Source of the DNA: Leptofilum sp965368765
GTDB taxonomy: Bacteria > Chloroflexota > Anaerolineae > Promineifilales > Promineifilaceae
Direction: 5' to 3'
DNA length: 19,111 bases
Assembly: GCA_965368765.1 (NCBI GenBank)
Contig: CBDUOF010000047.1
Coordinates: forward strand, 1-19,111
Of this stretch, positions 1 to 8,002 are shown in pieces (position 1 is the stretch's first letter; every line of letters starts with the position of its first letter). The notes under the pieces are model-generated. The model ran no database searches. It was not told the DNA's origin and worked only from the letters and a program-made list of their open reading frames with translations. The translations under genes and the position numbers were made by a program.

Positions 1-40
1 AGGAGAAGGAAAGTGAAAAGTGGGTGAGTGAAAAGTGAAT
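1..40 (+). repeat. GTGAAAAGTG dispersed repeat, copy 1
   Basis: The left edge holds AAGTGAAAAGTG at 11-22 and GTGAAAAGTG at 28-37. Related copies lie at 10680-10701, 14539-14563 and, inverted, 15899-15922. Here the last GTG is the start codon of the gene at 35. Confidence 0.6.
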
Positions 41-1003
41 GGTAAAAAATGGGTTTGGCAGGTAGCGGTGTGGGGCGTGGCGGCGTTGCTGCTGTGGCTG
101 GTGGTGCGAACTGTCCCGCTGGCGGCGGTGTTGGCGACGCTGGGACGGCTGCGCGGCTGGCAACTGGTTGTGCTGGTTGTACTGAATGGGCTGGTGCTGC
201 TGACCTTAAACGGCCGTTGGTGGCTCATTTTGCGCGGCCTGGGGCATGAATTGCCTTTTGGGCAACTGTTGGGCCATCGGCTGGCGGCGTTTGGGGTAAG
301 CTATTTTACGCCGGGCCCCCAGTTTGGCGGGGAGCCCGTGCAGGTATTGCTGATAGAGCAGCAGCATGGCGTGCCGCGCCCGGTGGCAATTGCGGCCGTT
401 TCACTCGACAAAGCGGTGGAACTGCTGCTCAATTTTGGCTTTTTGGCTTTGGGGGTGCTGCTTGTTTTGCAAACTGGGTTGCTGGGGGCGGCACTGGCTG
501 GCGCCACGGCCGTTTGGCTGCTCATGCTGCCACCGGCGATCTATTTGTGGCTCATCTGGCGCGGCAGGCAGCCCTTGACCTGGCTGCTGCGCTGGCTAAA
601 AATCCGTCGCTGGGAAACGGCCGTTGGCCACAGCGAAGCCGAAATGAATAACCTTTGCCAGCAAAACCCCGCCGCATTACTGAGCGCAATCGCTGCCACC
701 AGCCTCAGCTGGAGCTTGATGATTTTAGAGTTTTATTCGATGGCCGTCTTTCTAGGCGTGCCGCTAACCTTTTTCCAGCTAATTGCTTTGCTCACAGCGG
801 CGCGGCTGGCCTTTTTGCTGCCGCTGCCCGGCGGGTTGGGCACGCTGGAAGCCAGCCAGGTATGGGCGCTAAGCCTCATGGGGTTTAGTCCAGCGGCGGG
901 CATTGGGCTGAGCCTGCTCATCCGGCTGCGGGATGTCTTGCTGGGTTTGTTGGGGCTGTGGTGGGGCGGGAAACGGCTAAAGCTGGTTTGGATACGGCCG
1001 TAA
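35..1003 (+). CDS. Lysylphosphatidylglycerol synthase TM-region (UPF0104-type) membrane protein
   Basis: This is an integral membrane protein of 322 residues with about seven or eight hydrophobic segments (first near residues 9-33, last near 285-310). The region around residues 89-105 (YFTPGPQFGGEPVQ) followed by a conserved VSLDK near 127-131 is typical of the family that forms the membrane half of MprF-type lysyl-phosphatidylglycerol synthases (PF03706). No aminoacyl-transfer domain is attached, so the lipid substrate is unknown; stand-alone members are usually annotated as putative flippases or lipid-related proteins. The start is a GTG at 35, because an in-frame TGA sits two codons upstream (29-31). 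This GTG is itself part of a GTGAAAAGTG repeat, and a purine-rich AGGAGAAGGA at 1-10 lies rather far upstream to act as its ribosome site. The last codons CGG-CCG-TAA are inside a copy of the ACGGCCGT palindrome. Family is fairly sure, substrate is not. Confidence 0.85.
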   Translation: MNGKKWVWQVAVWGVAALLLWLVVRTVPLAAVLATLGRLRGWQLVVLVVLNGLVLLTLNGRWWLILRGLGHELPFGQLLGHRLAAFGVSYFTPGPQFGGEPVQVLLIEQQHGVPRPVAIAAVSLDKAVELLLNFGFLALGVLLVLQTGLLGAALAGATAVWLLMLPPAIYLWLIWRGRQPLTWLLRWLKIRRWETAVGHSEAEMNNLCQQNPAALLSAIAATSLSWSLMILEFYSMAVFLGVPLTFFQLIALLTAARLAFLLPLPGGLGTLEASQVWALSLMGFSPAAGIGLSLLIRLRDVLLGLLGLWWGGKRLKLVWIRP

Positions 1004-1111
1004 CCATGTAGCATCATTCGGGGTTTAGTTGATGTAGCGGAAATCCAAATGAGGTAACGCTGCGTATAGTTGGGTAACCCGGGGGCAGTTTTATCTATCT
1101 TTTTAGGCAAG

Positions 1112-1117
1112 AGGAGG
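1112..1117 (+). promoter_or_regulatory. Ribosome binding site AGGAGG deciding the start at 1127
   Basis: A perfect AGGAGG lies nine bases before ATG 1127. The reading frame is open upstream to an ATG at 1070 that has no such site, so translation most likely begins at 1127. Confidence 0.8.
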
Positions 1118-1126
1118 TTTTACCGT

Positions 1127-1474
1127 ATGGACTTGGCAGCGAATTTAACAAATCGGCAAAAAATAATTACAGGATTGGCCGTGGCAACAGGTGTCATTCA
1201 CCTGATCTTGGCGCTTTTATCCAGAAGCGATGCATTGTTTTTAGTCTTGTTTTTACTCAATGGATTGGGTTATTTGGCTTTGATTGCGGCACTTTATTAT
1301 ATGCCGCAGATGGCTGCTCAGCGGAGTATGTTGCGCTGGGTGCTGCTGGGGTTTACGGCCGTTACCTTTGTCCTCTATTTTGTTTTTAACTGGCCCACTG
1401 TGCTAAACCCGATGGGCATTGTCGATAAATTGATAGAATTGGCGCTTATGGTGCTGCTCTGGCAAGATAAATAG
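1127..1474 (+). CDS. Small four-helix membrane protein of unknown function
   Basis: The product is 115 residues with four hydrophobic helices at roughly 13-31, 37-57, 69-88 and 93-111, short polar loops and a charged C-terminal end (WQDK). I do not recognise the family and no catalytic motif is visible. The start at ATG 1127 is chosen because a perfect AGGAGG lies nine bases upstream; an upstream in-frame ATG at 1070 would add 19 non-conserved-looking residues without a ribosome site. The gene ends 37 bases before a very strong intrinsic terminator, so it closes a transcription unit. One copy of the ACGGCCGT palindrome (1355-1362) gives the residues TAV in helix 3. Confidence 0.75.
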   Translation: MDLAANLTNRQKIITGLAVATGVIHLILALLSRSDALFLVLFLLNGLGYLALIAALYYMPQMAAQRSMLRWVLLGFTAVTFVLYFVFNWPTVLNPMGIVDKLIELALMVLLWQDK

Positions 1475-1511
1475 AGTCAGTTCCCCACTGGTTCATAGCG
1501 ATTCAATTTGG

Positions 1512-1559
1512 ACGCTGGTTACCTGATGGTTAAAATCAGGCAATCAGCGTTTTGTTTTT
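1512..1559 (+). terminator. Strong rho-independent terminator
   Basis: The arms 1512-1527 and 1535-1550 form a 16-pair stem with a single A-C mismatch and one G-T wobble around a seven-base loop (1528-1534). A TTTTGTTTTT tract follows at 1550-1559. It terminates the transcript of the small membrane protein and insulates the rhomboid gene. Confidence 0.85.
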
Positions 1560-1595
1560 GGCAGACCTTGCCAGCAGCTTTTTTGAGAATAGTGA

Positions 1596-2342
1596 ATGAT
1601 CCGTCGGGTGCAAAATACGGTCAAAGCCATTTGGTTTTTCTTCAAGTTTGCCTTCATTATTTCGGCAGGTTACGCGCTGCTGCTTGGCCTGCTGTGGCTG
1701 CTGCGCCATCCTACTATCACTGAATTGATGCAGGGGTCGGCGGCGGCGTTTGCGTTTTTAGGACGGGCTGAAACGGCCGTAAAAGCAATGGGGGGCCTCT
1801 TTCTTGTTATGTGGGGGCTGCGCTTTCTGGATCAATTCTTTTTGCGCGGTCGTCTGGCTGCTCGCCTGAGCTTGATTTCCCGTGGTTCTTTCCCCCTTTT
1901 GAGCCTCTTCACCTTTCCGCTGGTGCACGGTAGCTATGCCCATCTTTTGGGCAACACGCCGCTGCTGCTGCTGTTTGGCGGGCTTGCCATTCTCATCCTG
2001 CCCAACCTTATCTTACTGCTTGAAGTGGGGCTGTTTATCTTTTTGATACAGGGCGTGGGCCTATGGCTTTTTGGGAACGGCCGTACCGTGGGGGCCAGTG
2101 GACTGGTTCTGGCTTTTTACGGGTTTGATGTGGCACACGGGCTGTTTGCTGGGGGCTGGATAACGGCCGTTGCTGTGCTGCTGCTGTTACTGTTTGGCCG
2201 AAGTATGTTTAGAAGTTTGAAAAGCCGGGGGAAAACGGCCGAAGGTGCGCCCATTGCGGTTGCAGCCCATATTTGGGGGTTTCTTAGCGGTATCTTTGCC
2301 GCTTATCTCATCTCACCGTTTGGCCCATTGGCTGTAATTTAG
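1596..2342 (+). CDS. Rhomboid-family intramembrane serine protease
   Basis: This 248-residue membrane protein carries the rhomboid signature: HGSYAHLLGN at residues 111-120 (H116 and N120 in the second core helix, the oxyanion side), GASG at 166-169 with the nucleophile S168, and H225 in AHIWGFLSG as the catalytic partner. All three positions of the Ser-His dyad plus Asn are present, so it should be an active protease cleaving membrane proteins within or near the bilayer. An extra N-terminal helix (about 12-36) and a second one (62-76) precede the six-helix core. No cytosolic domain is attached, and no substrate is apparent nearby. The gene starts 36 bases after a strong terminator, so it probably has its own promoter within or beyond the previous gene. 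Three palindrome copies lie in or near the gene core (1773, 2077, 2163). Confidence 0.85.
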   Translation: MIRRVQNTVKAIWFFFKFAFIISAGYALLLGLLWLLRHPTITELMQGSAAAFAFLGRAETAVKAMGGLFLVMWGLRFLDQFFLRGRLAARLSLISRGSFPLLSLFTFPLVHGSYAHLLGNTPLLLLFGGLAILILPNLILLLEVGLFIFLIQGVGLWLFGNGRTVGASGLVLAFYGFDVAHGLFAGGWITAVAVLLLLLFGRSMFRSLKSRGKTAEGAPIAVAAHIWGFLSGIFAAYLISPFGPLAVI

Positions 2343-2362
2343 GTAAACGCCCAATGTTTGCC

Positions 2363-2430
2363 AAAATAGATTGCGTGGCTTTGGGCACTTTCCTTGAGGA
2401 AGCGGCAGCGTCTGTAGCAATCTAAATTTT
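2363..2430. terminator. Convergent, probably bidirectional terminator
   Basis: TAGATTGC (2367-2374) and GCAATCTA (2417-2424) form a perfect 8-bp inverted repeat between two converging genes (rhomboid ending 2342 and methyltransferase ending 2456). AAAA before the left arm and TTTT after the right arm provide a T tract for either direction, and a smaller TTCC-TTGA-GGAA hairpin sits inside. The long loop makes this less certain than a classical terminator. Confidence 0.45.
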
Positions 2431-2455
2431 GAGCTATTGCTGCTGATGACCTGAA

Positions 2456-3304
2456 TTATCCCGGCACGCGGCCCAAAAAGTCTAGCTGATGGGCAATGTA
2501 AACCAGTTCCCCCGCCTCGATTTGTGCCTGACGTTGCGCCACCCAGCTGCTAAATTGTGCCTGATCCAGAGCCGGATGATTGGCCAAGGCTTGCTGTATG
2601 GTATGCACAATGAAGTGCAGAAAATATTTTTCATCGGCGGGATAGCCCGATTCCCCGGCAAAAACAACCCAATCGGAACTGCCCGCAGCCAAAATGGTTG
2701 CCCCTGCCTGGCGCAAAGCGTTGAACATGTGCCGTCCGCTTTGGCTGTCGCCGGAGCGCTTGCCGTTGGTCAGGCGGTCATCCATCGTTTGATGATAGAG
2801 TCGCTCAATCTGCGCATCCAGCGCGGGATCAATCGTTGGCTCAAAAATGGTCGCGCCGTCAAAGTTGATGCTGAAGTAGAACAGGCCGCCGGGTTTGAGC
2901 AAAGAAAACAGCGGTGGCAGCGTCGCGGGAATGTCCATTAAATCGAGGAAGGCGTGGGCAATGAGCACGTCCCACTCTTGCTGTCCACGCTCACGGGCAA
3001 TAAAGTTGAAGAGGTCAATGGCTTCCAAATTGAGCTGAAATGATGGCGGTAAATTGGCAAGGCGTTGCTTGGCTGCCAGGATGTTTTCTGGTTGGTTATC
3101 GATGGCTGTATAATCGACTGAAGAAATGAACATCTGTTCGCTCAGTCGTTCGATCATTGTGCCAATCCCTGCACCTACCTCGAGTATCCGGGGCTGTTCA
3201 GGCAGCTGCTGCGCCAGCAGTTGCCACACCTGACCATTCAAGGCACGGTCATCAACTGTTTTTTTTGCGGCAAGGTAGCGGGGGAAACTATAGGTAAAAG
3301 ACAT
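2456..3304 (-). CDS. Class I SAM-dependent methyltransferase
   Basis: The 282-residue protein has the Rossmann methyltransferase motifs: motif I LEVGAGIGTM at residues 41-50, an acidic residue at the end of strand 2 (D69 in YTAIDN), and a motif IV region DVLIAHAFLDLM followed by a typical LLKPGGLFYFSIN strand. It should transfer a methyl group from S-adenosylmethionine; the acceptor cannot be read from sequence. It begins one base after the stop of the GT4 glycosyltransferase (TAA-T-ATG), so the two are almost surely translationally coupled and likely act on the same compound. It is the last gene of the seven-gene minus-strand block. No copy of the ACGGCCGT palindrome falls in this gene, unlike most neighbours. 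Confidence 0.85.
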   Translation of the reverse strand: MSFTYSFPRYLAAKKTVDDRALNGQVWQLLAQQLPEQPRILEVGAGIGTMIERLSEQMFISSVDYTAIDNQPENILAAKQRLANLPPSFQLNLEAIDLFNFIARERGQQEWDVLIAHAFLDLMDIPATLPPLFSLLKPGGLFYFSINFDGATIFEPTIDPALDAQIERLYHQTMDDRLTNGKRSGDSQSGRHMFNALRQAGATILAAGSSDWVVFAGESGYPADEKYFLHFIVHTIQQALANHPALDQAQFSSWVAQRQAQIEAGELVYIAHQLDFLGRVPG

Positions 3305-3305
3305 A

Positions 3306-4421
3306 TTAAGTGTGAGTGGTCGATTGTGATGGGTTGATTGTAAATTGAAGGAACTGACGAATTTGGGACATGCTCTGTTGCCAGGTGGGGTGGGCTTTAA
3401 ATCTTGCCTGAGCGGCGTGGCTCATTTGGGCAAGCTGGGTCCGGTTGTGGTGCAGGCTGTTTAGATGTTGGCGGAGTACGGCCGTTTCCTGCTCCCCACC
3501 GTTTCCATCAACCAGATACCCATCTACCCCCTCCGTAATTATTTCATGCGCCGCGCCACCGCGCCCGCCAATGGCGGGCAAGCCAAAGCCCATCCCTTCC
3601 AGATAAACAATGCCAAACCCTTCGTAGCTGGACGGCACGACAAGCAGCTGGCTGTCCTGCATTTTGAGGCTGAGTGGCTCGCTGTCCAGCGCGCCGTGCA
3701 GATGAACATTGTGGGATAGATTGTGCTGGCTGATGGTCTGCTGGATTTGTTGGCTGTAGCCGGGATCAACGGCCGTATCGCCCACCACATCCAGGCGCCA
3801 ATCCGCTGGCGGCAGTTGGCGCACCGCTTCCAGTAAAACGTGCAGCCCTTTGCGCGGAATCAGGTTGCCCACAAAGAGCAACCGCAGCGGTCCCGGCTGG
3901 TGGGCACGCGCTTCTATTTGCTGGCTCGTAAGCGCCCGCTCAAAGCGATCGCCAGCCGGCAGAGCAACCACATATGGCTGGTTGGGCCCGACCAGCGACT
4001 GTGCCACCTGGCGCGTGGTTTGGCTGTTGAAAATGAAGCCATCAACCGAGGCCAAAAAGCGTTGCTCTACCTGTCGATACAGATGATTTTGCCAACGGGG
4101 TCGGGCTTCGCTGCTGCGCAAGTGATGGACGATGCTGATAAGTGGGTAGCGAATGTGGTCGCGTATTTTTCCATTTAGCCAAAACAATGACGGATGATTG
4201 AGTTCATCCTGCAACAAAATGTCAAACTCGGCCTGGCGCAGCTGCTCTTGCAGAGCAAACCAAAAATTGTGCAGCAGATGACGGCCGTATCCTTCCCAGG
4301 GCAGCGAGATGATTTCAACGGTATCCCCCTGCTCCTGCACATATTCGACCAGTTTGCGGTCATACAGGTAGCCGCCGGAGAGGGTTTGGAGACGGCCGTA
4401 AATAATTAAGCCAATATTCAT
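3306..4421 (-). CDS. GT4-family glycosyltransferase
   Basis: This is a 371-residue GT-B retaining glycosyltransferase. The C-terminal nucleotide-sugar domain opens with LLFVGNLIPRKG (181-192) and contains the E-x7-E pair E267 and E275 in SSYEGFGIVYLEG, followed by the LPAIGGRGGAAHEII segment that binds the nucleotide-sugar phosphates. The N-terminal domain starts with GGYLYDRKL, a variant of the usual acceptor-side glycine loop. It would transfer a hexose from a nucleotide sugar to an acceptor. Placement between a PTPS-like gene (70 bases upstream) and a coupled methyltransferase (1 base downstream) suggests a small-molecule acceptor rather than a surface polymer, but this is inferred. Four palindrome copies (3478, 3769, 4281, 4392) lie in the gene. 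Confidence 0.85.
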   Translation of the reverse strand: MNIGLIIYGRLQTLSGGYLYDRKLVEYVQEQGDTVEIISLPWEGYGRHLLHNFWFALQEQLRQAEFDILLQDELNHPSLFWLNGKIRDHIRYPLISIVHHLRSSEARPRWQNHLYRQVEQRFLASVDGFIFNSQTTRQVAQSLVGPNQPYVVALPAGDRFERALTSQQIEARAHQPGPLRLLFVGNLIPRKGLHVLLEAVRQLPPADWRLDVVGDTAVDPGYSQQIQQTISQHNLSHNVHLHGALDSEPLSLKMQDSQLLVVPSSYEGFGIVYLEGMGFGLPAIGGRGGAAHEIITEGVDGYLVDGNGGEQETAVLRQHLNSLHHNRTQLAQMSHAAQARFKAHPTWQQSMSQIRQFLQFTINPSQSTTHT

Positions 4422-4443
4422 AGGTTACTTTGGAGAGAGACAA

Positions 4444-4488
4444 GTGGCGGGCATAAACTCACCGGCTGCAAAGTTGCCCACCTGCCAC
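4444..4488 (-). other. Intergenic hairpin upstream of the GT4 gene
   Basis: GTGGCGGG (4444-4451) and CCTGCCAC (4481-4488) pair over eight bases with one G-T-type wobble. The structure lies in the 70-base gap between the PTPS-like gene and the glycosyltransferase. No T tract follows on the minus strand, so it looks more like an mRNA processing or stability element than a terminator. Confidence 0.3.
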
Positions 4489-4491
4489 CGC

Positions 4492-4875
4492 TTATTGCTT
4501 CACCGATACCTGAAATGAAGCCCAGGCAATCTCGTTTTCCCAAATCTTAACCGTAAGGATGCTGAGCGTTTTGGCCTGAATACGCTCAGCCAGCTGGGTG
4601 CACAGGATGCGGGCAAAGTGCTCAATGCTGGGGTTAAGCCCGGCAAATTCGGGCAGATCATTCAGTGTTTTGTCCTGAAAGTAAGCGACCAGAGCTTCTA
4701 AATTGGCTTCGATATCAACGATGTCTACCAGGTAGCCATGCTGATCCAGCGTTGCCCCGGCGAGCTGTAGCTCGACGACGTAATGGTGGGAATGCCACTT
4801 ATTTTCTGAGCCCCAATCGCCCCCAATCAGAAAATGTTGGGCGACAAAATCTCGTTTGACAGCTACCGTGTACAT
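4492..4875 (-). CDS. 6-pyruvoyl-tetrahydropterin synthase / QueD-like protein with altered active site
   Basis: The 127-residue length and fold markers match the tunnelling-fold PTPS/QueD family: zinc ligands H14, H28 and H30, an IEHFARIL segment (84-91, family TxENLA-like), and the C-terminal VKIWENEIAWASF with E113 that anchors the pterin. Canonical members convert dihydroneopterin triphosphate to 6-pyruvoyl or 6-carboxy tetrahydropterin. Two departures stand out: the usual HGH is HSH (28-30), and at the position of the catalytic Cys (four before H28 in QueD) there is E24. The chemistry may therefore differ, as is known for PTPS subfamilies in which Glu replaces Cys. A GAGGAG ribosome site (4881-4886) sits five bases before the ATG. 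The gene follows the histidine kinase by 21 bases and precedes the glycosyltransferase. Fold assignment is strong; reaction is open. Confidence 0.85.
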   Translation of the reverse strand: MYTVAVKRDFVAQHFLIGGDWGSENKWHSHHYVVELQLAGATLDQHGYLVDIVDIEANLEALVAYFQDKTLNDLPEFAGLNPSIEHFARILCTQLAERIQAKTLSILTVKIWENEIAWASFQVSVKQ

Positions 4876-4896
4876 AGTTACTCCTCTAAGATGCGG

Positions 4897-6855
4897 TTAG
4901 GTCAATTGGCTGCGTATGATGCGCGTGAGGTGATGCGTGCTGTAAGGTTTCTGCAGAAAGCCAGCAATATCCGTCGTGTTAATCTGTTGGTTTAGCTCTT
5001 CCCGACTGTACCCCGATGAAAGCAGCACTTTGACCTGCGGGTTGATTTGTTTCAACTGTTTCAATGTTTCGATCCCATTTAGCCCTGGCATTGATAAATC
5101 TAACAGGATCAAAAGAACCTCAGCTTCTCTTTCTCGATAAAGAGCGATGCCGGTTTCGCCATTAACGGCCGTAATCGCTTCCAACCCTTCAAATGCCAAA
5201 ATATCTACAACCGCTTCACGCACCGCTTTCTCATCATCAATTACCAGCACCACACCCGCCTGCTTCAACGGTTGTGCCGTGTAATCAGTTTGATCAGCTT
5301 TTTGTGCTGCACCATTTGCTTGGCTGGCAGGGAAATAAACCTGAAAGGTGGTTCCCTGGCCTGGTTGGCTATCAATCGTTAAGCCGCCGCTTTGCCCGCG
5401 CACAATGCCTAAAACGGCCGCCAAACCCAGACCCCGCCCCGTACTTTTTGTGGTAAAGAACGGATCGAAAATCTGACTTAAGGTGTCGCTGTCCATGCCC
5501 TCACCATCATCAGAAACGGTTATCTTTACGTAGCGGCCAGGCGCGAGTACCTTGCCCGTGTATTGCCACAGCCGCGGATTGACCGTTCTAAACGTTTGCA
5601 CGGCCGTTGCGATCGACACGGTTCCGGGCCGTTCGCCAATCGCCTCTGCTCCATTAATGATTAAATTCATGATCAGCTGCTGCATCTGGCCAATGTCACC
5701 ATCAACCAGGGGTAAGCTTTGTGCAGGTTTGAGCTTCAGCGAAACGCGTTTGGGCACGCTTACTTCCAGCAAGTGTAGATTTTGCTGAATTAGACTATTC
5801 AGGTCAACGGCCGTTATTTCAAAGCGCCCTTTTCCGGAATAAGCCAATAGCTGCCGCGTCAGGTCAGCGGCATGTTCTGCTGCGGTAATGGCCTTTTTGA
5901 TATGCGTACGTGCCGGGCTGGCCACTGGCAATTTGGCCTGGGCTAAAGATATCTGACCGAGAATTGCGACCAACAAATTATTAAAGTCGTGCGCCACGCC
6001 GCCAGCTAAAACTCCTAAACTTTCTTGTTTCTGTGCCTGGCGCAGCCGCTCTTCTATTTGCTGTCGCTCTGTGACGTCTTCGTGGATTATCACCACTTCA
6101 TGGACATTGCCCTCATCATCTTTGACAGGATAGATGAAACCGCGGACCCATTGGGTGGCTGGCGGTGGGTCGCTGTTTGTGATGTCTTGCTGCTCTGGAA
6201 AATACTCCAGCATGGGTATGGTGGTCATTTTGCCAGCAAACCCTTGCTTGACATAAGGCATCAGCCCTTGCGCCTCTAGGCGTTCATCCTGGAAAATATT
6301 GTAATTCGCTAAGAGATATTCCGCCTCCTCATTCGATAGCCGCCATAAATCGCAGCTGGCTTGATTGAACATCAGCATATTGCCGTTTGTGTGATAGATA
6401 ACGGTGCTAAGAGGGGATTGTTCTACTAAGCTTCGGAACCGTGTTTCTGACGCTTTTAGCCGCAATTCCATCTTTTTGCGGCTGGTAATATCGGTGACGA
6501 TGCCCTGTAAGCTGCCATCGGGCAGCATCTTGCTATCGATTTCTACGGTGATCAATGTGCCATCGTTACGACGGAGTTGACGTTCGAGGCTGACGCGTTT
6601 TTCCGCCTGAAGTTTCTCGAGCTGGAGAGGATTCTGTTTTAAATCTTCTGCGGCAATGATGTCCATTAGACGCATTTGAAGAAGCGCTTGCTCTGTGTAG
6701 CCGAGCAAAGCACAGCCTGCACTATTTACAAAGATGATTTGACCCTTAATATCTGCTATAAAGATGCCCACGGCGGCGTACTCTAACAGCATGCGGTAGC
6801 GTTGCTCGCTCTGATGCAAGGCCTGCTTATTGTCTTCTACTTGGCGAGATGGCAT
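4897..6855 (-). CDS. Cytosolic PAS-PAS hybrid histidine kinase with receiver domain
   Basis: The 652 residues contain, in order, PAS (about 14-125), a second PAS (about 136-263), a HisKA dimerisation domain with phospho-acceptor H289 in GGVAHDFNN, an HATPase domain (N-box N397 and N401, G1 box DDGEGM 449-454, FDPFFTTK 463-470, GRGLGLA 473-479), and a receiver domain (about 533-652) with D540-D541, phospho-acceptor D586, S614 and K636. There is no transmembrane segment, so it senses something in the cytoplasm. No output domain is attached and no response regulator gene is adjacent, so the phosphate must pass elsewhere or stay as a sink. An AAAGGAG site (6863-6869) precedes the start. It sits in the middle of a biosynthetic-looking gene block, 71 bases after the dehydrogenase and 21 before the PTPS-like gene. 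Three palindrome copies write TAV. Confidence 0.9.
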   Translation of the reverse strand: MPSRQVEDNKQALHQSEQRYRMLLEYAAVGIFIADIKGQIIFVNSAGCALLGYTEQALLQMRLMDIIAAEDLKQNPLQLEKLQAEKRVSLERQLRRNDGTLITVEIDSKMLPDGSLQGIVTDITSRKKMELRLKASETRFRSLVEQSPLSTVIYHTNGNMLMFNQASCDLWRLSNEEAEYLLANYNIFQDERLEAQGLMPYVKQGFAGKMTTIPMLEYFPEQQDITNSDPPPATQWVRGFIYPVKDDEGNVHEVVIIHEDVTERQQIEERLRQAQKQESLGVLAGGVAHDFNNLLVAILGQISLAQAKLPVASPARTHIKKAITAAEHAADLTRQLLAYSGKGRFEITAVDLNSLIQQNLHLLEVSVPKRVSLKLKPAQSLPLVDGDIGQMQQLIMNLIINGAEAIGERPGTVSIATAVQTFRTVNPRLWQYTGKVLAPGRYVKITVSDDGEGMDSDTLSQIFDPFFTTKSTGRGLGLAAVLGIVRGQSGGLTIDSQPGQGTTFQVYFPASQANGAAQKADQTDYTAQPLKQAGVVLVIDDEKAVREAVVDILAFEGLEAITAVNGETGIALYREREAEVLLILLDLSMPGLNGIETLKQLKQINPQVKVLLSSGYSREELNQQINTTDIAGFLQKPYSTHHLTRIIRSQLT

Positions 6856-6926
6856 AGGGTGACTCCTTTCCCTAATAGCGTACTAATGGCTAAGGACAAA
6901 TGCAAGTCGACTTATGTGAGCAAGGC

Positions 6927-7961
6927 TCAGGCTGTAGCAGGATAGGTGAAAATAATCTGCACGGCCGTTTCTGGTTGGGTATCGATCAGCTGATACGCAT
7001 GGGCTGCCTGTGTGAGCGGCAAGCGGTGGGTGATGAGCCGCTGAGGCTGCTCTTTTTGCAGCATTTCCCAGGCCAGGGCCAGCCGCCGGGCTTTGCTCCA
7101 GCGGCCCTGCCAGCGCGGCGCCACATGGCTTACCTGGCTGCTGATCAGCTGTATCTGGCTGCGGTGAAAGCTGCCGCCCAGGTTCAGGTTGGCCTGCTTG
7201 CTGCCATACCACGAACCGATGAGGATACGGCCGTTAAAGCCCATCGCGCCAATCGCCAGATCCAGCGCTGCGGGATTACCTGATAGTTCAAAGGCTAAAT
7301 CAAGGCCGGGATGATGGCTGGCATGCGGCAGGGCGGCCAATATCTGGCTGAGTAGTTCCGGGTCTGAGGGGGTGAAGCTGGCGGTGGCGCCCAGCCTGAG
7401 CGCCCAATCGCGGCGCAGTGCATGACTATCCAACGTGAGCAGGCAGGCCAGCGGCAGGTGCGCCAGCAGCTGGGTGGTGAGCAGTCCCACGATTCCCTGG
7501 CCAAACACGGCGACCTGTTCGCCAATCCCTGGCTGCGCGTCCATGAGGAAGGAAACGGCCGTTTCCATATTTGGCAGGAAGACGGCCGTTTCTGGCAGCA
7601 TCCCTGCTGGCAATGGAAAAACCGCATCTGACTTGGCTATAAAATGGGATTGGTGCGGCTGAAAGGCAAACACCAGCCGGTCGCGCCACGATTGGTCGAC
7701 CGCGCTGCCAATAGACACAACCCGCCCAACGGCCGCATAGCCATACTTTTGTGGATAGCCACCTTTGTTCAGGGCGTCTATCGTGGCATCGGCCATCAGC
7801 TCTGGTGGCATTTGGCCGCGGTAGAGCAGCATTTCTGTGCCCGGGCTGATGGCTGAAACAAGGGTCTGCACCAGCAGACCATCTGCGGGCAGCGGGGTGA
7901 GGGGTTCATGACGAATATCCACTTCAAATGGAGCAGTAAAAATGAGGGCTTGTCGCTGCAT
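6927..7961 (-). CDS. MDR-family (zinc-binding-type alcohol dehydrogenase-like) oxidoreductase
   Basis: The 344 residues show the medium-chain dehydrogenase layout: a GroES-like N-terminal domain with SAISPGTE (36-43) as in BchC-type members, and a Rossmann domain with VAVFGQGIVG (150-159) followed by D178 at the end of the second strand, compatible with NAD(H). The only Cys in the protein is C173, so neither the four-Cys structural zinc loop nor the usual catalytic Cys is present, and the canonical GHE motif is replaced by GYA (74-76). It may be a zinc-independent or differently liganded oxidoreductase. The substrate is unknown; its place between thioesterase and kinase genes of the same strand suggests a redox step on the product of the cluster. 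Four palindrome copies lie in the gene, two of them only 27 bases apart (7555, 7582). Confidence 0.85.
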   Translation of the reverse strand: MQRQALIFTAPFEVDIRHEPLTPLPADGLLVQTLVSAISPGTEMLLYRGQMPPELMADATIDALNKGGYPQKYGYAAVGRVVSIGSAVDQSWRDRLVFAFQPHQSHFIAKSDAVFPLPAGMLPETAVFLPNMETAVSFLMDAQPGIGEQVAVFGQGIVGLLTTQLLAHLPLACLLTLDSHALRRDWALRLGATASFTPSDPELLSQILAALPHASHHPGLDLAFELSGNPAALDLAIGAMGFNGRILIGSWYGSKQANLNLGGSFHRSQIQLISSQVSHVAPRWQGRWSKARRLALAWEMLQKEQPQRLITHRLPLTQAAHAYQLIDTQPETAVQIIFTYPATA

Positions 7962-8002
7962 AATCTTTTAATTCTCTGCGGGTATCGCCTTGAAAAATCT
8001 GG

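Noticed and set aside
1070..1126. Upstream in-frame ATG extension of the small membrane protein
   Set aside because: A perfect AGGAGG lies nine bases before ATG 1127, while the ATG at 1070 has no ribosome site and adds polar residues before the first helix.
2489..2941. 150-codon plus-strand frame opposite the methyltransferase
   Set aside because: It is antisense to a protein with clear methyltransferase motifs and itself shows no recognisable domain.
4492..4875. Queuosine (QueD) assignment for the PTPS-like gene
   Set aside because: Catalytic Cys and HGH are not kept, and no queC, queE, queF or tgt gene is nearby.
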